In this document: positions 1-7,379 of the stretch, one piece after another | Layout of the letters: each line of letters opens with the position of its first letter | How positions within the stretch are numbered: the first letter of the stretch is position 1 | NCBI GenBank assembly: GCA_944382045.1 | Contig: CALWMT010000013.1 | Coordinates: 1 to 21,133, forward strand | Direction of reading: 5' to 3' | Length of the DNA stretch: 21,133 bases | Origin: an uncultured Enterocloster sp. | GTDB taxonomy: Bacteria; Bacillota; Clostridia; Lachnospirales; Lachnospiraceae | Position numbers and translations under genes: made by a program | Notes under the pieces: model-generated | What the model saw: only the letters and a program-made list of their open reading frames with translations | Told to the model about the DNA's origin: nothing | Database searches by the model: none

Positions 1-756
1 CTCCAGGCAGGCAATCTTGCGGTGCTGGTGGGTCTCTACGGTCTTCACGAAATTGGTAGCCTCCACTAGGGATTCATGGGTCCCAGTATCCAGCCAGGTG
101 AAGCCCTGTCCCAAGAGGATCACGTCCAGCTCCCCATTTTCCAGATAGATGCGGTTTAAATCCGTGATCTCCAGCTCTCCTCTGGCGGAGGGCTTTAGGT
201 TCTTAGCGTACTCCACCACCCGGTTGTCATAGAAGTAGAGACCGGTCACGCAGTAATTGGACTTGGGATGTGCCGGCTTCTCCTCGATGGAAACCGCCTT
301 TCCCTCCCCGTCAAACTCCACGATGCCGAAGCGCTCCGGATCGTCCACATAGTAGCCGAACACTGTGGCTCCCTTCTCCTTGGAGGCCGCGGCCCGCAGG
401 CGCTTATTTAAGCCCTGGCCATGGAAAATATTGTCGCCCAGGACCATGGCCACAGAATCCGTGCCAATAAAGTCCGCCCCGATAATAAATGCCTGGGCCA
501 GCCCGTCGGGGCTCGGCTGCACCGCATAGGAGAGGCGGATGCCAAACTGGCTTCCGTCCCCCAAAAGGGCCTCGAACCGGGGCGTATCGTCCGGCGTAGA
601 GATAATCAGAATGTCCCGGATCCCTGCATTCATGAGCACGGACAGGGGATAGTAAATCATCGGCTTGTCATAAATCGGAAGCAGCTGCTTGGATGTCACC
701 TTTGTCAGCGGGTACAGGCGGGTACCGCTTCCTCCGGCCAGTATAATTCCCTTCAT
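1..756 (-). CDS. rfbA: Glucose-1-phosphate thymidylyltransferase RfbA (3' end cut by window edge)
   Basis: Makes dTDP-glucose from glucose-1-phosphate and dTTP, the first step of dTDP-L-rhamnose synthesis for surface polysaccharide; a cytosolic enzyme. The reading frame is open from the ATG at 754-756 to the window edge, giving 252 residues of a family usually near 290. The N-terminus MKGIILAGGSGTRLYPLT is the nucleotide-binding signature. It is followed by KQLLPIYDKPMIYYPL and, further on, by GDNIFHG, EEKP and WLDTGTH, all typical of the RmlA/RfbA family. The start is supported by an AGGAGG-like site (revcomp of tcctcctgg) about 5 nt upstream. The rest of a rhamnose or capsule cluster probably lies left of the window. 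No operon partner is visible upstream because the next gene is divergent. The identification is secure; only the C-terminal 30-40 residues are missing. Confidence 0.95.
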   Translation of the reverse strand, partial: MKGIILAGGSGTRLYPLTKVTSKQLLPIYDKPMIYYPLSVLMNAGIRDILIISTPDDTPRFEALLGDGSQFGIRLSYAVQPSPDGLAQAFIIGADFIGTDSVAMVLGDNIFHGQGLNKRLRAAASKEKGATVFGYYVDDPERFGIVEFDGEGKAVSIEEKPAHPKSNYCVTGLYFYDNRVVEYAKNLKPSARGELEITDLNRIYLENGELDVILLGQGFTWLDTGTHESLVEATNFVKTVETHQHRKIACLE

Positions 757-782
757 TATTTCCTCCTGGTAAAAGGCGCACA

Positions 783-804
783 GCGGCCTCTCGCTTAAGG
801 CCGC
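783..804 (-). promoter_or_regulatory. GC-rich hairpin in the rfbA 5' leader
   Basis: GCGGCCT (783-789) pairs with AGGCCGC (798-804) around an 8-nt loop. In rfbA orientation the hairpin lies about 27 nt upstream of the start codon and is followed within 10 nt by CCTTTT. It could be a weak terminator/attenuator or a leader stem. The T-run is short, so the function is unproven. Confidence 0.35.
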
Positions 805-818
805 GCCTATCTTTCTTT

Positions 819-846
819 GTAACAGTTCAGACGGCTGAACTGTTAC
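819..846. repeat. Perfect 12-bp palindrome with 4-nt loop between rfbA and the permease gene
   Basis: GTAACAGTTCAG (819-830) and CTGAACTGTTAC (835-846) are exact reverse complements around ACGG. There is no T-tract directly on either side, so it is not a classical intrinsic terminator. It looks like an extragenic palindromic element, or a protein-binding or RNA-structure site between divergent genes. Whether it is repeated elsewhere in the genome cannot be seen here. Confidence 0.55.
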
Positions 847-918
847 TATTCTTTGTCCCATGATACCATACTAGCCATATTTTTTCAAATACTGCGGTAA
901 ATATTTCGAGATAATTAA

Positions 919-947
919 GATTCGCCCCCCGTACAAGGCGGCGAATC
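919..947. repeat. Inverted repeat GATTCGCC / GGCGAATC
   Basis: GATTCGCC (919-926) pairs perfectly with GGCGAATC (940-947) around a 13-nt loop that contains part of a C6 run. It sits in the AT-rich divergent intergenic region between rfbA and the permease gene. It could be an insulator hairpin or an operator. No U-tract marks it as a terminator. Confidence 0.4.
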
Positions 948-1013
948 CATTAATAAATCTAAAATTTGTATAAATTGCATAAAAATAAAATGAAAAATGG
1001 TGGATTCCACACA

Positions 1014-1042
1014 TAGACAAGCTAATATGTTAATGGTAATAT
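1014..1042 (+). promoter_or_regulatory. Candidate sigma-70 promoter for the permease / HyuA-like operon
   Basis: TAGACA (1014-1019) and TAATAT (1037-1042) are separated by 17 bp and lie about 75 bp upstream of the permease ATG. The -10 match is only 4 of 6. The -10 lies inside the second copy of a 14-bp tandem repeat, and other repeat copies contain near-identical TAATAT boxes, so the true start site is uncertain. Confidence 0.4.
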
Positions 1043-1091
1043 GTTAATGCTAATATATTACTGCTGATATGTTAATGGTAATATGTCAGCG
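1022..1091. repeat. Five tandem copies of a 14-bp repeat upstream of the permease gene
   Basis: Consecutive 14-mers run without gaps at 1022-1035, 1036-1049, 1050-1063, 1064-1077 and 1078-1091. The consensus is (C/G)TAATATGTTAATG. Copies 1 and 2 differ only at the first base, copies 3 and 4 carry one to three changes, and copy 5 is the most diverged. The array ends 14 bp before the Shine-Dalgarno AGGAGG (1106-1111). It could be an iterated operator for the GntR regulator of the same locus or a slippage-prone regulatory array. Confidence 0.85.
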
Positions 1092-1117
1092 AAAAATAAT
1101 ACTTTAGGAGGTGCCAT

Positions 1118-2395
1118 ATGGCAGACATTATTGCAGGCATTTTACTTTTAATCGTTTTCATTGGATTAATTGTATACTGCGCAAAGGGTGGAAACTTGTT
1201 GATTGGCTTTATTGTGACCGCAATTTTATGGTGTATTATCGGTTTGGTCCCCATAGATATTGTGGTAAACGATGTGTTTGAAAAATCCGTAGAAAGCTAC
1301 GGCGGTACGATTGCAATTATCGTATTCGGTGCCTGGTTCGGCCGCGTCCTTGTGGATACGGGAATCGCCGGATACATAATTAAGAAGACCGTAGAGCTGG
1401 CAGGAGATAAGCCTCTGCTGACCGCTCTGCTTCTGAATATTGTATGCGCCCTGATTTTCTGCAGTGCCTTCGGTGTCGGCTCCGTTATGGCAATCGGTAT
1501 GATTGTTCTGCCGATTATGTTCTCCCTGGGCATCGACAAGAAGACGGCTGTGGGCTCCTACATGCTGGCCGTTGCCTCCGGCATGTACCTGAACATTGCC
1601 TACGTGAGCCAGTTCTTCGCTGTGTTCCCCAACATCCAGTACGACGCAAAATACCGCTCCTTCGCGATTCTGGCAACTGTAATCAGCGTTGCGGTTATGA
1701 TTATCTACATTGTATTTAACTATATGCGCCAGCGCAGAAGCCGTGCCTTTGCGGCAGCTCCCTCTGTGGATGCGGCACAGCTTCCCTGGTACTGCGTAAT
1801 CGTTCCCTTTGTTCCGATTGTCATGGTATCCTTCTTTGCCTGGCAGCCGGTTCCCTCCTTCCTTCTTGGAATCCTGCTGGGCCTTGTATTTACCCGCAAC
1901 ATGACCAGCTACTCTCAGGCAGTTGAAAAGGTGCAGAAGACTCTGTACGATGGCGTTGCGGATTCCGGTCTGCTGATCGGTATGCTGTATGGTGTAAATA
2001 TTTTCCAGGCAGCAGCCAAGCAGGTAGCTCCGATCCTGCAGAACCTGTTAGGCGGTGTGATCCCCACCTCTCCGGTTGTACTGCTGATCGCCTTCTGTAT
2101 CCTCTCCCCCATCGCCCTGTTCCGCGGCCCGCTGATGATCTGGGGCTCCGGTATTGCCCTGGCATCCATTCTGCAGGCGATGGGCGTTTTCACTGAGCCC
2201 TACCTGTTTATGCTGTTCCTCGTTCCTCCGGTAGCAATCGTTGCCTCCGCCTGCCCCACCCAGTCCTGGACCATGTGGGCGCTGAGCTATGCAAAGCTTG
2301 AGCCGAAGACCTATATTATGACGAACCTGCCCTGGGGCTGGCTGGCCTGCGTGCTCATCCAGATTGTAGGCTATCTCACCTACAGTACCGTTTAA
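1118..2395 (+). CDS. GntP/citrate-type (ion transporter superfamily) organic acid permease
   Basis: A 425-residue, very hydrophobic inner-membrane protein with roughly 11-12 predicted transmembrane segments and no signal peptide. The layout resembles GntP/CitMHS-type secondary carriers: an N-terminal membrane pair, then a GAWFGRVLVDTGIAGYII stretch followed by an amphipathic and small-residue-rich segment. The central cytosolic loop is basic (YMRQRRSRAF). A second, similar membrane half contains SPIALFRGPLMIWGSG. The start has an AGGAGG site (1106-1111) 6 nt upstream. It is the first gene of a plus-strand cassette, and the HyuA-like gene begins 24 nt after its stop, so the permease probably imports the substrate of that enzyme. 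The first 200 bp are clearly AT-richer than the rest. The exact family and substrate are not certain; a proton- or sodium-coupled carboxylate carrier is the best guess. Confidence 0.75.
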   Translation: MADIIAGILLLIVFIGLIVYCAKGGNLLIGFIVTAILWCIIGLVPIDIVVNDVFEKSVESYGGTIAIIVFGAWFGRVLVDTGIAGYIIKKTVELAGDKPLLTALLLNIVCALIFCSAFGVGSVMAIGMIVLPIMFSLGIDKKTAVGSYMLAVASGMYLNIAYVSQFFAVFPNIQYDAKYRSFAILATVISVAVMIIYIVFNYMRQRRSRAFAAAPSVDAAQLPWYCVIVPFVPIVMVSFFAWQPVPSFLLGILLGLVFTRNMTSYSQAVEKVQKTLYDGVADSGLLIGMLYGVNIFQAAAKQVAPILQNLLGGVIPTSPVVLLIAFCILSPIALFRGPLMIWGSGIALASILQAMGVFTEPYLFMLFLVPPVAIVASACPTQSWTMWALSYAKLEPKTYIMTNLPWGWLACVLIQIVGYLTYSTV

Positions 2396-2419
2396 ACCTG
2401 CATGGAAAGGAAGAAAGAA

Positions 2420-4549
2420 ATGGCAAAACGAGCAATTCGAATCGGCATTGACGTGGGCGGTACCCACACCAAGGCGGTTGCAATTGACAACAACACAAAT
2501 GAAATCGTAGGCAAGGGCTCTGTCATGACCACCCATTATGCAAAGGAGGGTGTGGCCAGAGGAGTTGTGGAATCCTTTGAAAAATGCCTGGAGACCAGCA
2601 ATATCAGTCCTGATGAGGTAATCTTCATCGCTCACAGCACCACTCAGGCGACAAACGCTCTTCTGGAGGGCGATGTGGCCAATGTAGGCGTGATCGGAAT
2701 CGGCAAGGGCGGCCTGGAGGGCTTTCTGGCAAAGCGCCAGACCAAGATCCCGGACATCGACCTGGGAACCGGCAAATTCATCCATATTGACTCCGAATTC
2801 ATGAAATCCAAGGAGATGAACAAGGCCTCTGTAAAATCCATGATCCAAAAGATGTATGATCAGGGAGACCGGGTGGTGGTGGCCTCCAAGGCCTTTGGCG
2901 TGGACAATATGGCGGAGGAGAAGCTGGTCGCGGAGACCGCTGAGGAGATGGGGATTCCCGCATCCATGGCCTCCGACATCACCAAGCTCTACGGGCTGAC
3001 TACCAGAACCCGTACCGCGGCCTTAAATGCCAGCATTCTGCCGAAGATGATGGAGACAGCAAACAGCACGGAAAGCTCTGTCCGCTCCACCGGCGTCAAG
3101 GTCCCCCTTATGATCATGAGAGGCGACGGCGGCGTTATGGAGGTTACCGAGATGAAAAAGCGGCCGGTTCTGACCATGCTCAGCGGCCCTGCGGCATCCG
3201 TAATCGGCGCCCTCATGTATCTGCGCGCCTCCAACGGCATCTACTTTGAGGTGGGCGGCACCTCCACCAATATCGGCGTGATTAAGAATGGCCGCCCTGC
3301 CGTTGACTATGCCATCATCGGCGGCCACCGCACCTATGTAAACTCTCTGGATGTGCGCGTTCTGGGTGTTGCCGGCGGCTCCATGGTCCGCGCAAATAAA
3401 AACGGCATCGTGGACGTAGGCCCCCGTTCCGCTCACATTGCAAATATGGGATACGCCTGCTTTACGGACACGGAGCTCTTTGACGGGGCAGAGCTCTACT
3501 ACATGCAGCCCCGCGAGAATGATCCCAGCGACTACGCGGCAATCCGCCTGAACAACGGCGAGAGCGTGACAATCACCAACACCTGCGCAGCCAACGTGCT
3601 TGGAATCCTTGCCGAGGGCGACTATGCCTGCGGCAATGTGGAGTCCGCCAGAAGGGCCATCGGCCTGCTGGCAAAGGAGGTGGGAATGTCCATCGAGGAT
3701 ACCGCCCGCGCAATCCTTCAGAAATCCACGGATAAGATCAAGCCCGTGATTGAGGATTTGATCAGCAAGTACAAGATCGAGCGCGACCAGATCGTCCTGG
3801 TGGGCGCCGGCGGCGGTGCGGGCACGCTCCTCACCTTCACGGCCAATGATATGGGCTTCAAATACCAGATCCCGGAAAACGCGGAGGTCATCTCCTCCAT
3901 AGGCGTGGCTCTGGCCATGGTCCGCGAGATGGTTGAGCGGACCATTCCCAATCCCACAGCCAAGGATATCGCTGAGCTGAAGAAGGAGGCAAAGGAGCTG
4001 GCCATGAACTCCGGCGCAGTGGAGGACAGTGTGGAGGTCTATGTGGAGATCGACGAGCAGGCACAGAAGGTGACCGCAATCGCCATGGGATCCACAGAGG
4101 TAAAGACCACGGACCTGATGAAGAACTGTGACGAGAAGGAAGCGGTTCAGATCGCCGCAGAGTCCATCGGCGTGCCCGAGGACCAGGTTGAGCTGGCCGC
4201 ATCCAACGGACAGGTATTTGTGGTCACCTGCCAGCAGGGCTCCAAGCGCCAGCTTCGGGTGATCGACAAGAAGGGCTTCATCAAGATTCAGCGCTCCGAC
4301 GGCGGCTGCCTGCGCACCACTATGGCGGACGCTGTGGATGACCTCAAGAAGATTTGGGATGCATCCTCAAACTTTTCCTCTGAGGTTCGGATCAATCCGG
4401 ACGCATACGTAATCGTGGGCTCCCGGGTGATCGACTACTCCGGAATCCCGGAATACAAGCAGGTTGCAGGACTCATCGAGGCCGAGCTTGCGGACCGTGA
4501 GCCAGACGACGAGATCATCCTGGTATTAGCCAGAAACGCACTGAGGTAA
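2420..4549 (+). CDS. Stand-alone hydantoinase/oxoprolinase A-type (HyuA-like) actin-fold ATPase
   Basis: 709 residues from the ATG at 2420. I prefer this to the in-frame ATG at 2402 because GGAAAGGAAG (2404-2413) lies just upstream of it, while nothing like a ribosome site precedes 2402. The N-terminus has the actin-like phosphate-1 loop GIDVGGTHT (residues 9-17) and the family signature TTQATNALLEG (74-84). The hydantoinase_A core has LSGPAASVIGA (254-264), VGGTST (278-283), AGGSMV and GPRSA (about 318-338), and an adenosine loop GAGGGAGT (462-469). Relatives hydrolyse ATP to activate a cyclic amide or a carboxylation substrate together with a HyuB-type subunit, but no HyuB is present here. 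In the phosphate-2 loop the usual DMGGTSTD reads EVGGTSTN, so both conserved aspartates are changed. The last 180 or so residues (about 530-709) form a C-terminal domain I do not recognise. The substrate is unknown. Confidence 0.85.
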   Translation: MAKRAIRIGIDVGGTHTKAVAIDNNTNEIVGKGSVMTTHYAKEGVARGVVESFEKCLETSNISPDEVIFIAHSTTQATNALLEGDVANVGVIGIGKGGLEGFLAKRQTKIPDIDLGTGKFIHIDSEFMKSKEMNKASVKSMIQKMYDQGDRVVVASKAFGVDNMAEEKLVAETAEEMGIPASMASDITKLYGLTTRTRTAALNASILPKMMETANSTESSVRSTGVKVPLMIMRGDGGVMEVTEMKKRPVLTMLSGPAASVIGALMYLRASNGIYFEVGGTSTNIGVIKNGRPAVDYAIIGGHRTYVNSLDVRVLGVAGGSMVRANKNGIVDVGPRSAHIANMGYACFTDTELFDGAELYYMQPRENDPSDYAAIRLNNGESVTITNTCAANVLGILAEGDYACGNVESARRAIGLLAKEVGMSIEDTARAILQKSTDKIKPVIEDLISKYKIERDQIVLVGAGGGAGTLLTFTANDMGFKYQIPENAEVISSIGVALAMVREMVERTIPNPTAKDIAELKKEAKELAMNSGAVEDSVEVYVEIDEQAQKVTAIAMGSTEVKTTDLMKNCDEKEAVQIAAESIGVPEDQVELAASNGQVFVVTCQQGSKRQLRVIDKKGFIKIQRSDGGCLRTTMADAVDDLKKIWDASSNFSSEVRINPDAYVIVGSRVIDYSGIPEYKQVAGLIEAELADREPDDEIILVLARNALR

Positions 4550-4555
4550 GTCCTC

Positions 4556-4587
4556 GGGCGGCAGCCTTTCAATCACGGCTGCCGCCC
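4556..4587 (+). terminator. 11-bp GC hairpin after the HyuA-like gene (weak or partial terminator)
   Basis: GGGCGGCAGCC (4556-4566) pairs perfectly with GGCTGCCGCCC (4577-4587) around a 10-nt loop, starting 7 nt after the stop codon. No U-run follows, so it is better read as an mRNA 3'-stabilising or processing stem, or a partial terminator, than as a full stop. The next gene is codirectional and begins 57-95 nt further on. Confidence 0.5.
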
Positions 4588-4643
4588 CAAATCACTGCAT
4601 TATCTTAAGCATGCAGGCAGCGGGGCAGAATGGAGGAACGCAA

Positions 4644-5282
4644 TTGTACGGGAAATGGAATGATAAATTCTGGTATGAACGTCTCTTAGAGGAAGATTCT
4701 GCCTCCAGATTGTTGAATTCTTCGGAAAAATCATCTATAATAAAACAGTGCATGCAGGAAGCGCAGATACAGAAGCAGCGGCTGAAAAAGCTGTTTGGAG
4801 AACAGCAGGCAGACATCTATATCAAAAGACTCGGCTATCAGATCGAAGAAGAAGAACCGGAGCTGATGCCGTCTTTTCTTTATATGGGGATAACGGAGCC
4901 GGACCGAAGGACGGTCCGCTTGAATCAGACTGTAATCCGCCTGCTGAGAGCCTATTTGGAAAGCCATGTCCCCGCCGGCAGCGGACAGCGGGAAAGGATG
5001 ATGGATATTATCCTATTTCACGAGCTCTTTCACGTGATCGAGGAATCCACGGCAGGAATCTATACCCGAAATGTAAAGGTGCCCTGCCGTATCCTGGGCC
5101 TGTTTCCCTGGAGCCGGAGGATCGAGGCTGCCAGTGAAATCGGTGCCATTCATTTCTCCAAGCTGATGGCAGAGGCTGATTTTCCCCCGTATCTGTATAC
5201 CCAATATCTTCTTGCCGCAACTAATCAGTATACGGATGTGGATGATGAGTACGGAGTTGACAAAGAAACGCGACGGGAATGA
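4644..5282 (+). CDS. Unrecognised HExxH metallopeptidase-like protein
   Basis: I do not recognise a named family. The frame contains HELFH (preceded by IILF, residues 126-130 counted from the TTG start), the zinc and catalytic signature of metallopeptidases. About 35 residues later it has EIGAIHFSKLM, which resembles the ExxAxxFxxxLM third-ligand helix of ImmA/IrrE-type (M78) peptidases. There is no signal peptide or membrane segment, so it is probably cytosolic. The N-terminal 60 residues are charged and helical. Start choice: an ATG at 4611 would give 223 residues but lacks a ribosome site. TTG at 4644 (212 residues) has TGGAGG (4631-4636) at 7-nt spacing, so I chose it. The 3' end overlaps the GntR regulator gene by about 38 nt, implying coupled expression. 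A role in processing or controlling that regulator or the HyuA-like enzyme is only inference. Confidence 0.7.
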   Translation: MYGKWNDKFWYERLLEEDSASRLLNSSEKSSIIKQCMQEAQIQKQRLKKLFGEQQADIYIKRLGYQIEEEEPELMPSFLYMGITEPDRRTVRLNQTVIRLLRAYLESHVPAGSGQRERMMDIILFHELFHVIEESTAGIYTRNVKVPCRILGLFPWSRRIEAASEIGAIHFSKLMAEADFPPYLYTQYLLAATNQYTDVDDEYGVDKETRRE

Positions 5283-5997
5283 TTTCTATTCCCTGCTGCG
5301 GGATGATATTATAAGCCTAAAGCTGAGACCCGGTGTTCTTTTCAGCACCCGGGAGCTCTGTGAGATCTATCAGGTGGGGCGTTCTCCCGCCCGGGAGGCG
5401 CTGATCCGCCTGGAGCAGGAGGGGCTTATCACCTTTCTTCCCCAGCAGGGGACCATGATCTCCCTCTTGGATTTAAAACGAATTGACAATGAGCGCTATA
5501 TCCGGCGGTCAGTGGAAGAGAATATAATGAAGGATTTTGTGGGCATGTTCTCTCCCACGATTATTCTGCGCCTCGAGGATATGGTGCAGGAGCAGCGTGC
5601 AATGATGAAAAAGCAGGACATACGCGGCTTTGTAGATGCGGATGATGATTTTCATCACGTCTTTTATAAGGAAATCGGACGGGAACACTGCTACAGGGTA
5701 ATCGATAAGGAGTGCTGCAACTACCGCAGGATGCGCCTGCTTGTGCAGATGGTGGAGCCCGGCATGATGGCCAAAACCATCGACGAGCACGGAGCACTTC
5801 TCAGCGCGGTTTCCGTGCGCGATGTGGATAAGGTCATGTCTCTGTTTTATCTTCATCTGGGTCAGATCAAGAATCAGGAGAGAAAAATCATCAAGCGTTT
5901 TTCAGAGCTGTTCACGGAATCCTCTGACACTGGCCGGAAGGAAAACCATGATCTAAAGGCAGATTTCCTGGTTGCGCTGCGCGGCCAGGGGATGTAG
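5245..5997 (+). CDS. GntR-family transcriptional regulator with FCD (FadR-type) domain
   Basis: A DNA-binding, ligand-responsive regulator, 250 residues from the ATG at 5245; in-frame ATGs at 5212, 5236 and 5242 are possible alternatives. The N-terminal winged helix has the family pattern STRELCEIYQVGRSPAREAL (34-53) followed by IRLEQEGLITFLPQQGT. The C-terminal all-helical FCD domain keeps the candidate metal ligands Asp (around 133-135), His137, His182 and His204. Such regulators usually bind a carboxylate effector through the metal and repress a nearby catabolic operon. It starts within the end of the metallopeptidase-like gene, in another frame, and is the last gene of the plus-strand cassette before a bidirectional terminator. 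Its likely target is the promoter and 14-bp repeat array upstream of the permease. The family call is firm; the effector is unknown. Confidence 0.9.
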   Translation: MSTELTKKRDGNDFYSLLRDDIISLKLRPGVLFSTRELCEIYQVGRSPAREALIRLEQEGLITFLPQQGTMISLLDLKRIDNERYIRRSVEENIMKDFVGMFSPTIILRLEDMVQEQRAMMKKQDIRGFVDADDDFHHVFYKEIGREHCYRVIDKECCNYRRMRLLVQMVEPGMMAKTIDEHGALLSAVSVRDVDKVMSLFYLHLGQIKNQERKIIKRFSELFTESSDTGRKENHDLKADFLVALRGQGM

Positions 5998-6054
5998 CCG
6001 CCGGCAGCCTTCCCCGATGCCGCAGGCCAGAGCCGTATGCCTGCCAGATATACA

Positions 6055-6095
6055 AAAACCGGGTGCTCCTCCCGCAGGGAGAGCCTCCCGGTTTT
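6055..6095. terminator. Bidirectional intrinsic terminator between convergent gntR and MFS genes
   Basis: AAAACCGGG (6055-6063) pairs with CCCGGTTTT (6087-6095), with an inner CTCCC/GGGAG stem. On the plus strand it runs into TTTTATTTATAT; on the minus strand the run of A at 6054-6058 becomes a U-tract. It therefore serves both the GntR cassette and the MFS/prfA operon. Confidence 0.9.
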
Positions 6096-6161
6096 ATTTA
6101 TATCTCTCACAGGACCCGCACGGCCCCTTCTGTCATCCTAGCTGCAGACCGAGCTGCCTGC

Positions 6162-7379
6162 TCAAATCCTCCGGATCATCAGAGTAATCCCCAGACTCAC
6201 CACTCCGCTGGCCGCCAGATACCAGATCGTATTCATATAGGTCCCTCCCATATCGTAGAGAAGGCCCCCTAAGGTGCCGCCGAATGAAGCGGCCAGAAGA
6301 TTCAGATTCATCACAGAAAAATTCACAGGATAGTGGGTCGGTCCATAAGCAGAATTTACATAGGCCGATATGCTGGGCGTCATGCCTCCATAAAAGAAGC
6401 CGCCGCAGATAAAGCCCAGGATAACCAGCCAGAAGCTGGCACTTCCCAGAGCTCCCGCCAGGATCAAGGCCGCAGCTGCGAATCCTGCCCCTGTGCCGAG
6501 CATAGCCGCATTCCGGCCCTTCCGGTCAAATAAGCCTCCAAAAAACACGCGGCCGATTCCATTGAAGATGGAAATCAATCCAGCCACTGTGGCGATGGTC
6601 CCCTCTGTCACATCCGGCCCCGCTTCCCGGGCAATCCCGCTGGCCTGGCTGATCAAGGCCATGCCCGCTCCGCCTATACAGATTGTCCACAGGAAAAAAA
6701 TCCAGAAGCTGGACCGCTTCACCATCTCACGGGTGCCGATATCCAATCCTCCCTCCCGGGAGCGCTTCCTGCCGCTGGACAGCTCCTTCAGGGAAGCCTG
6801 CTCCTCAGGCCGCGGCCTGTCAAAAAATAAGCCGCAGATCAGGAAGGCCGCAGCAATCAAGCCTCCGAATACAACAAACGAGGTTCTCCACGCTTCTACT
6901 CCCTCTCCAGATGGGGTAAATGCCTGGTAAATTTTGCCCACGAAAAATGAGCTGAATCCAAACGCCATAAGCAGCACGCCGGAAATCATTCCCTGCTTGT
7001 CGGGAAACCAGGCGCTCATGGTGCTCAGAACCGCATTGTAGACCAGGCCGGACGCAAAGCCGCAGAGCACGCCGTAGCCCAGATACAGCACTGCCAGCGT
7101 GTCAGCCCGGCTTGAAGCAAGGAATCCGATCAAAAACAGAAGACCGGACATCCATATGATAAACCGGACATGCATCCGCTTGGCTGCCATTCCCCCTGCC
7201 ATCCCTCCCAGGCAGAAGAACATCATGCAGATCGTAAAGGTTAATGAAAGCTGGGCCTTGCTCCAGGATGTAAAATACGCCCCCAAAGGCAGGGAGAGTA
7301 CACTCCAGGCATAGACAAGGCCGGCAAACAGCAGCATAAAAAGCCCCAATACCACAAAAAATAATCGATTCCTTCTCAT
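6162..7379 (-). CDS. OFA-like major facilitator superfamily transporter
   Basis: 405 residues with about 12 hydrophobic helices in two halves separated by a charged cytosolic loop (around EEQASLKELSSGRKRSREGG), the standard MFS layout. The N-terminal stretch LFMLLFAGLVYAWSVL, the paired loop GGMAGGMAAKR between helices 2 and 3, and GGLFDRKGRN in the second half fit the oxalate/formate antiporter (OFA) group, which exchanges or takes up small carboxylates. The start ATG overlaps the prfA stop codon as ATGA (7376-7379), so translation is probably coupled to release factor 1. It ends before a bidirectional terminator. No substrate can be read from the sequence; small mono- or dicarboxylates are plausible from the family. 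Confidence 0.85.
   Translation of the reverse strand: MRRNRLFFVVLGLFMLLFAGLVYAWSVLSLPLGAYFTSWSKAQLSLTFTICMMFFCLGGMAGGMAAKRMHVRFIIWMSGLLFLIGFLASSRADTLAVLYLGYGVLCGFASGLVYNAVLSTMSAWFPDKQGMISGVLLMAFGFSSFFVGKIYQAFTPSGEGVEAWRTSFVVFGGLIAAAFLICGLFFDRPRPEEQASLKELSSGRKRSREGGLDIGTREMVKRSSFWIFFLWTICIGGAGMALISQASGIAREAGPDVTEGTIATVAGLISIFNGIGRVFFGGLFDRKGRNAAMLGTGAGFAAAALILAGALGSASFWLVILGFICGGFFYGGMTPSISAYVNSAYGPTHYPVNFSVMNLNLLAASFGGTLGGLLYDMGGTYMNTIWYLAASGVVSLGITLMIRRI

Noticed and set aside
2402..2419. Upstream ATG for the HyuA-like gene
   Set aside because: No Shine-Dalgarno precedes it; the purine-rich GGAAAGGAAG that it would encode serves the ATG at 2420, which also begins right at the conserved fold.
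2048..2848. A 266-codon minus-strand open frame across the permease/HyuA junction
   Set aside because: It overlaps two solid plus-strand genes, has no ribosome site or family similarity and reads as a shadow frame.
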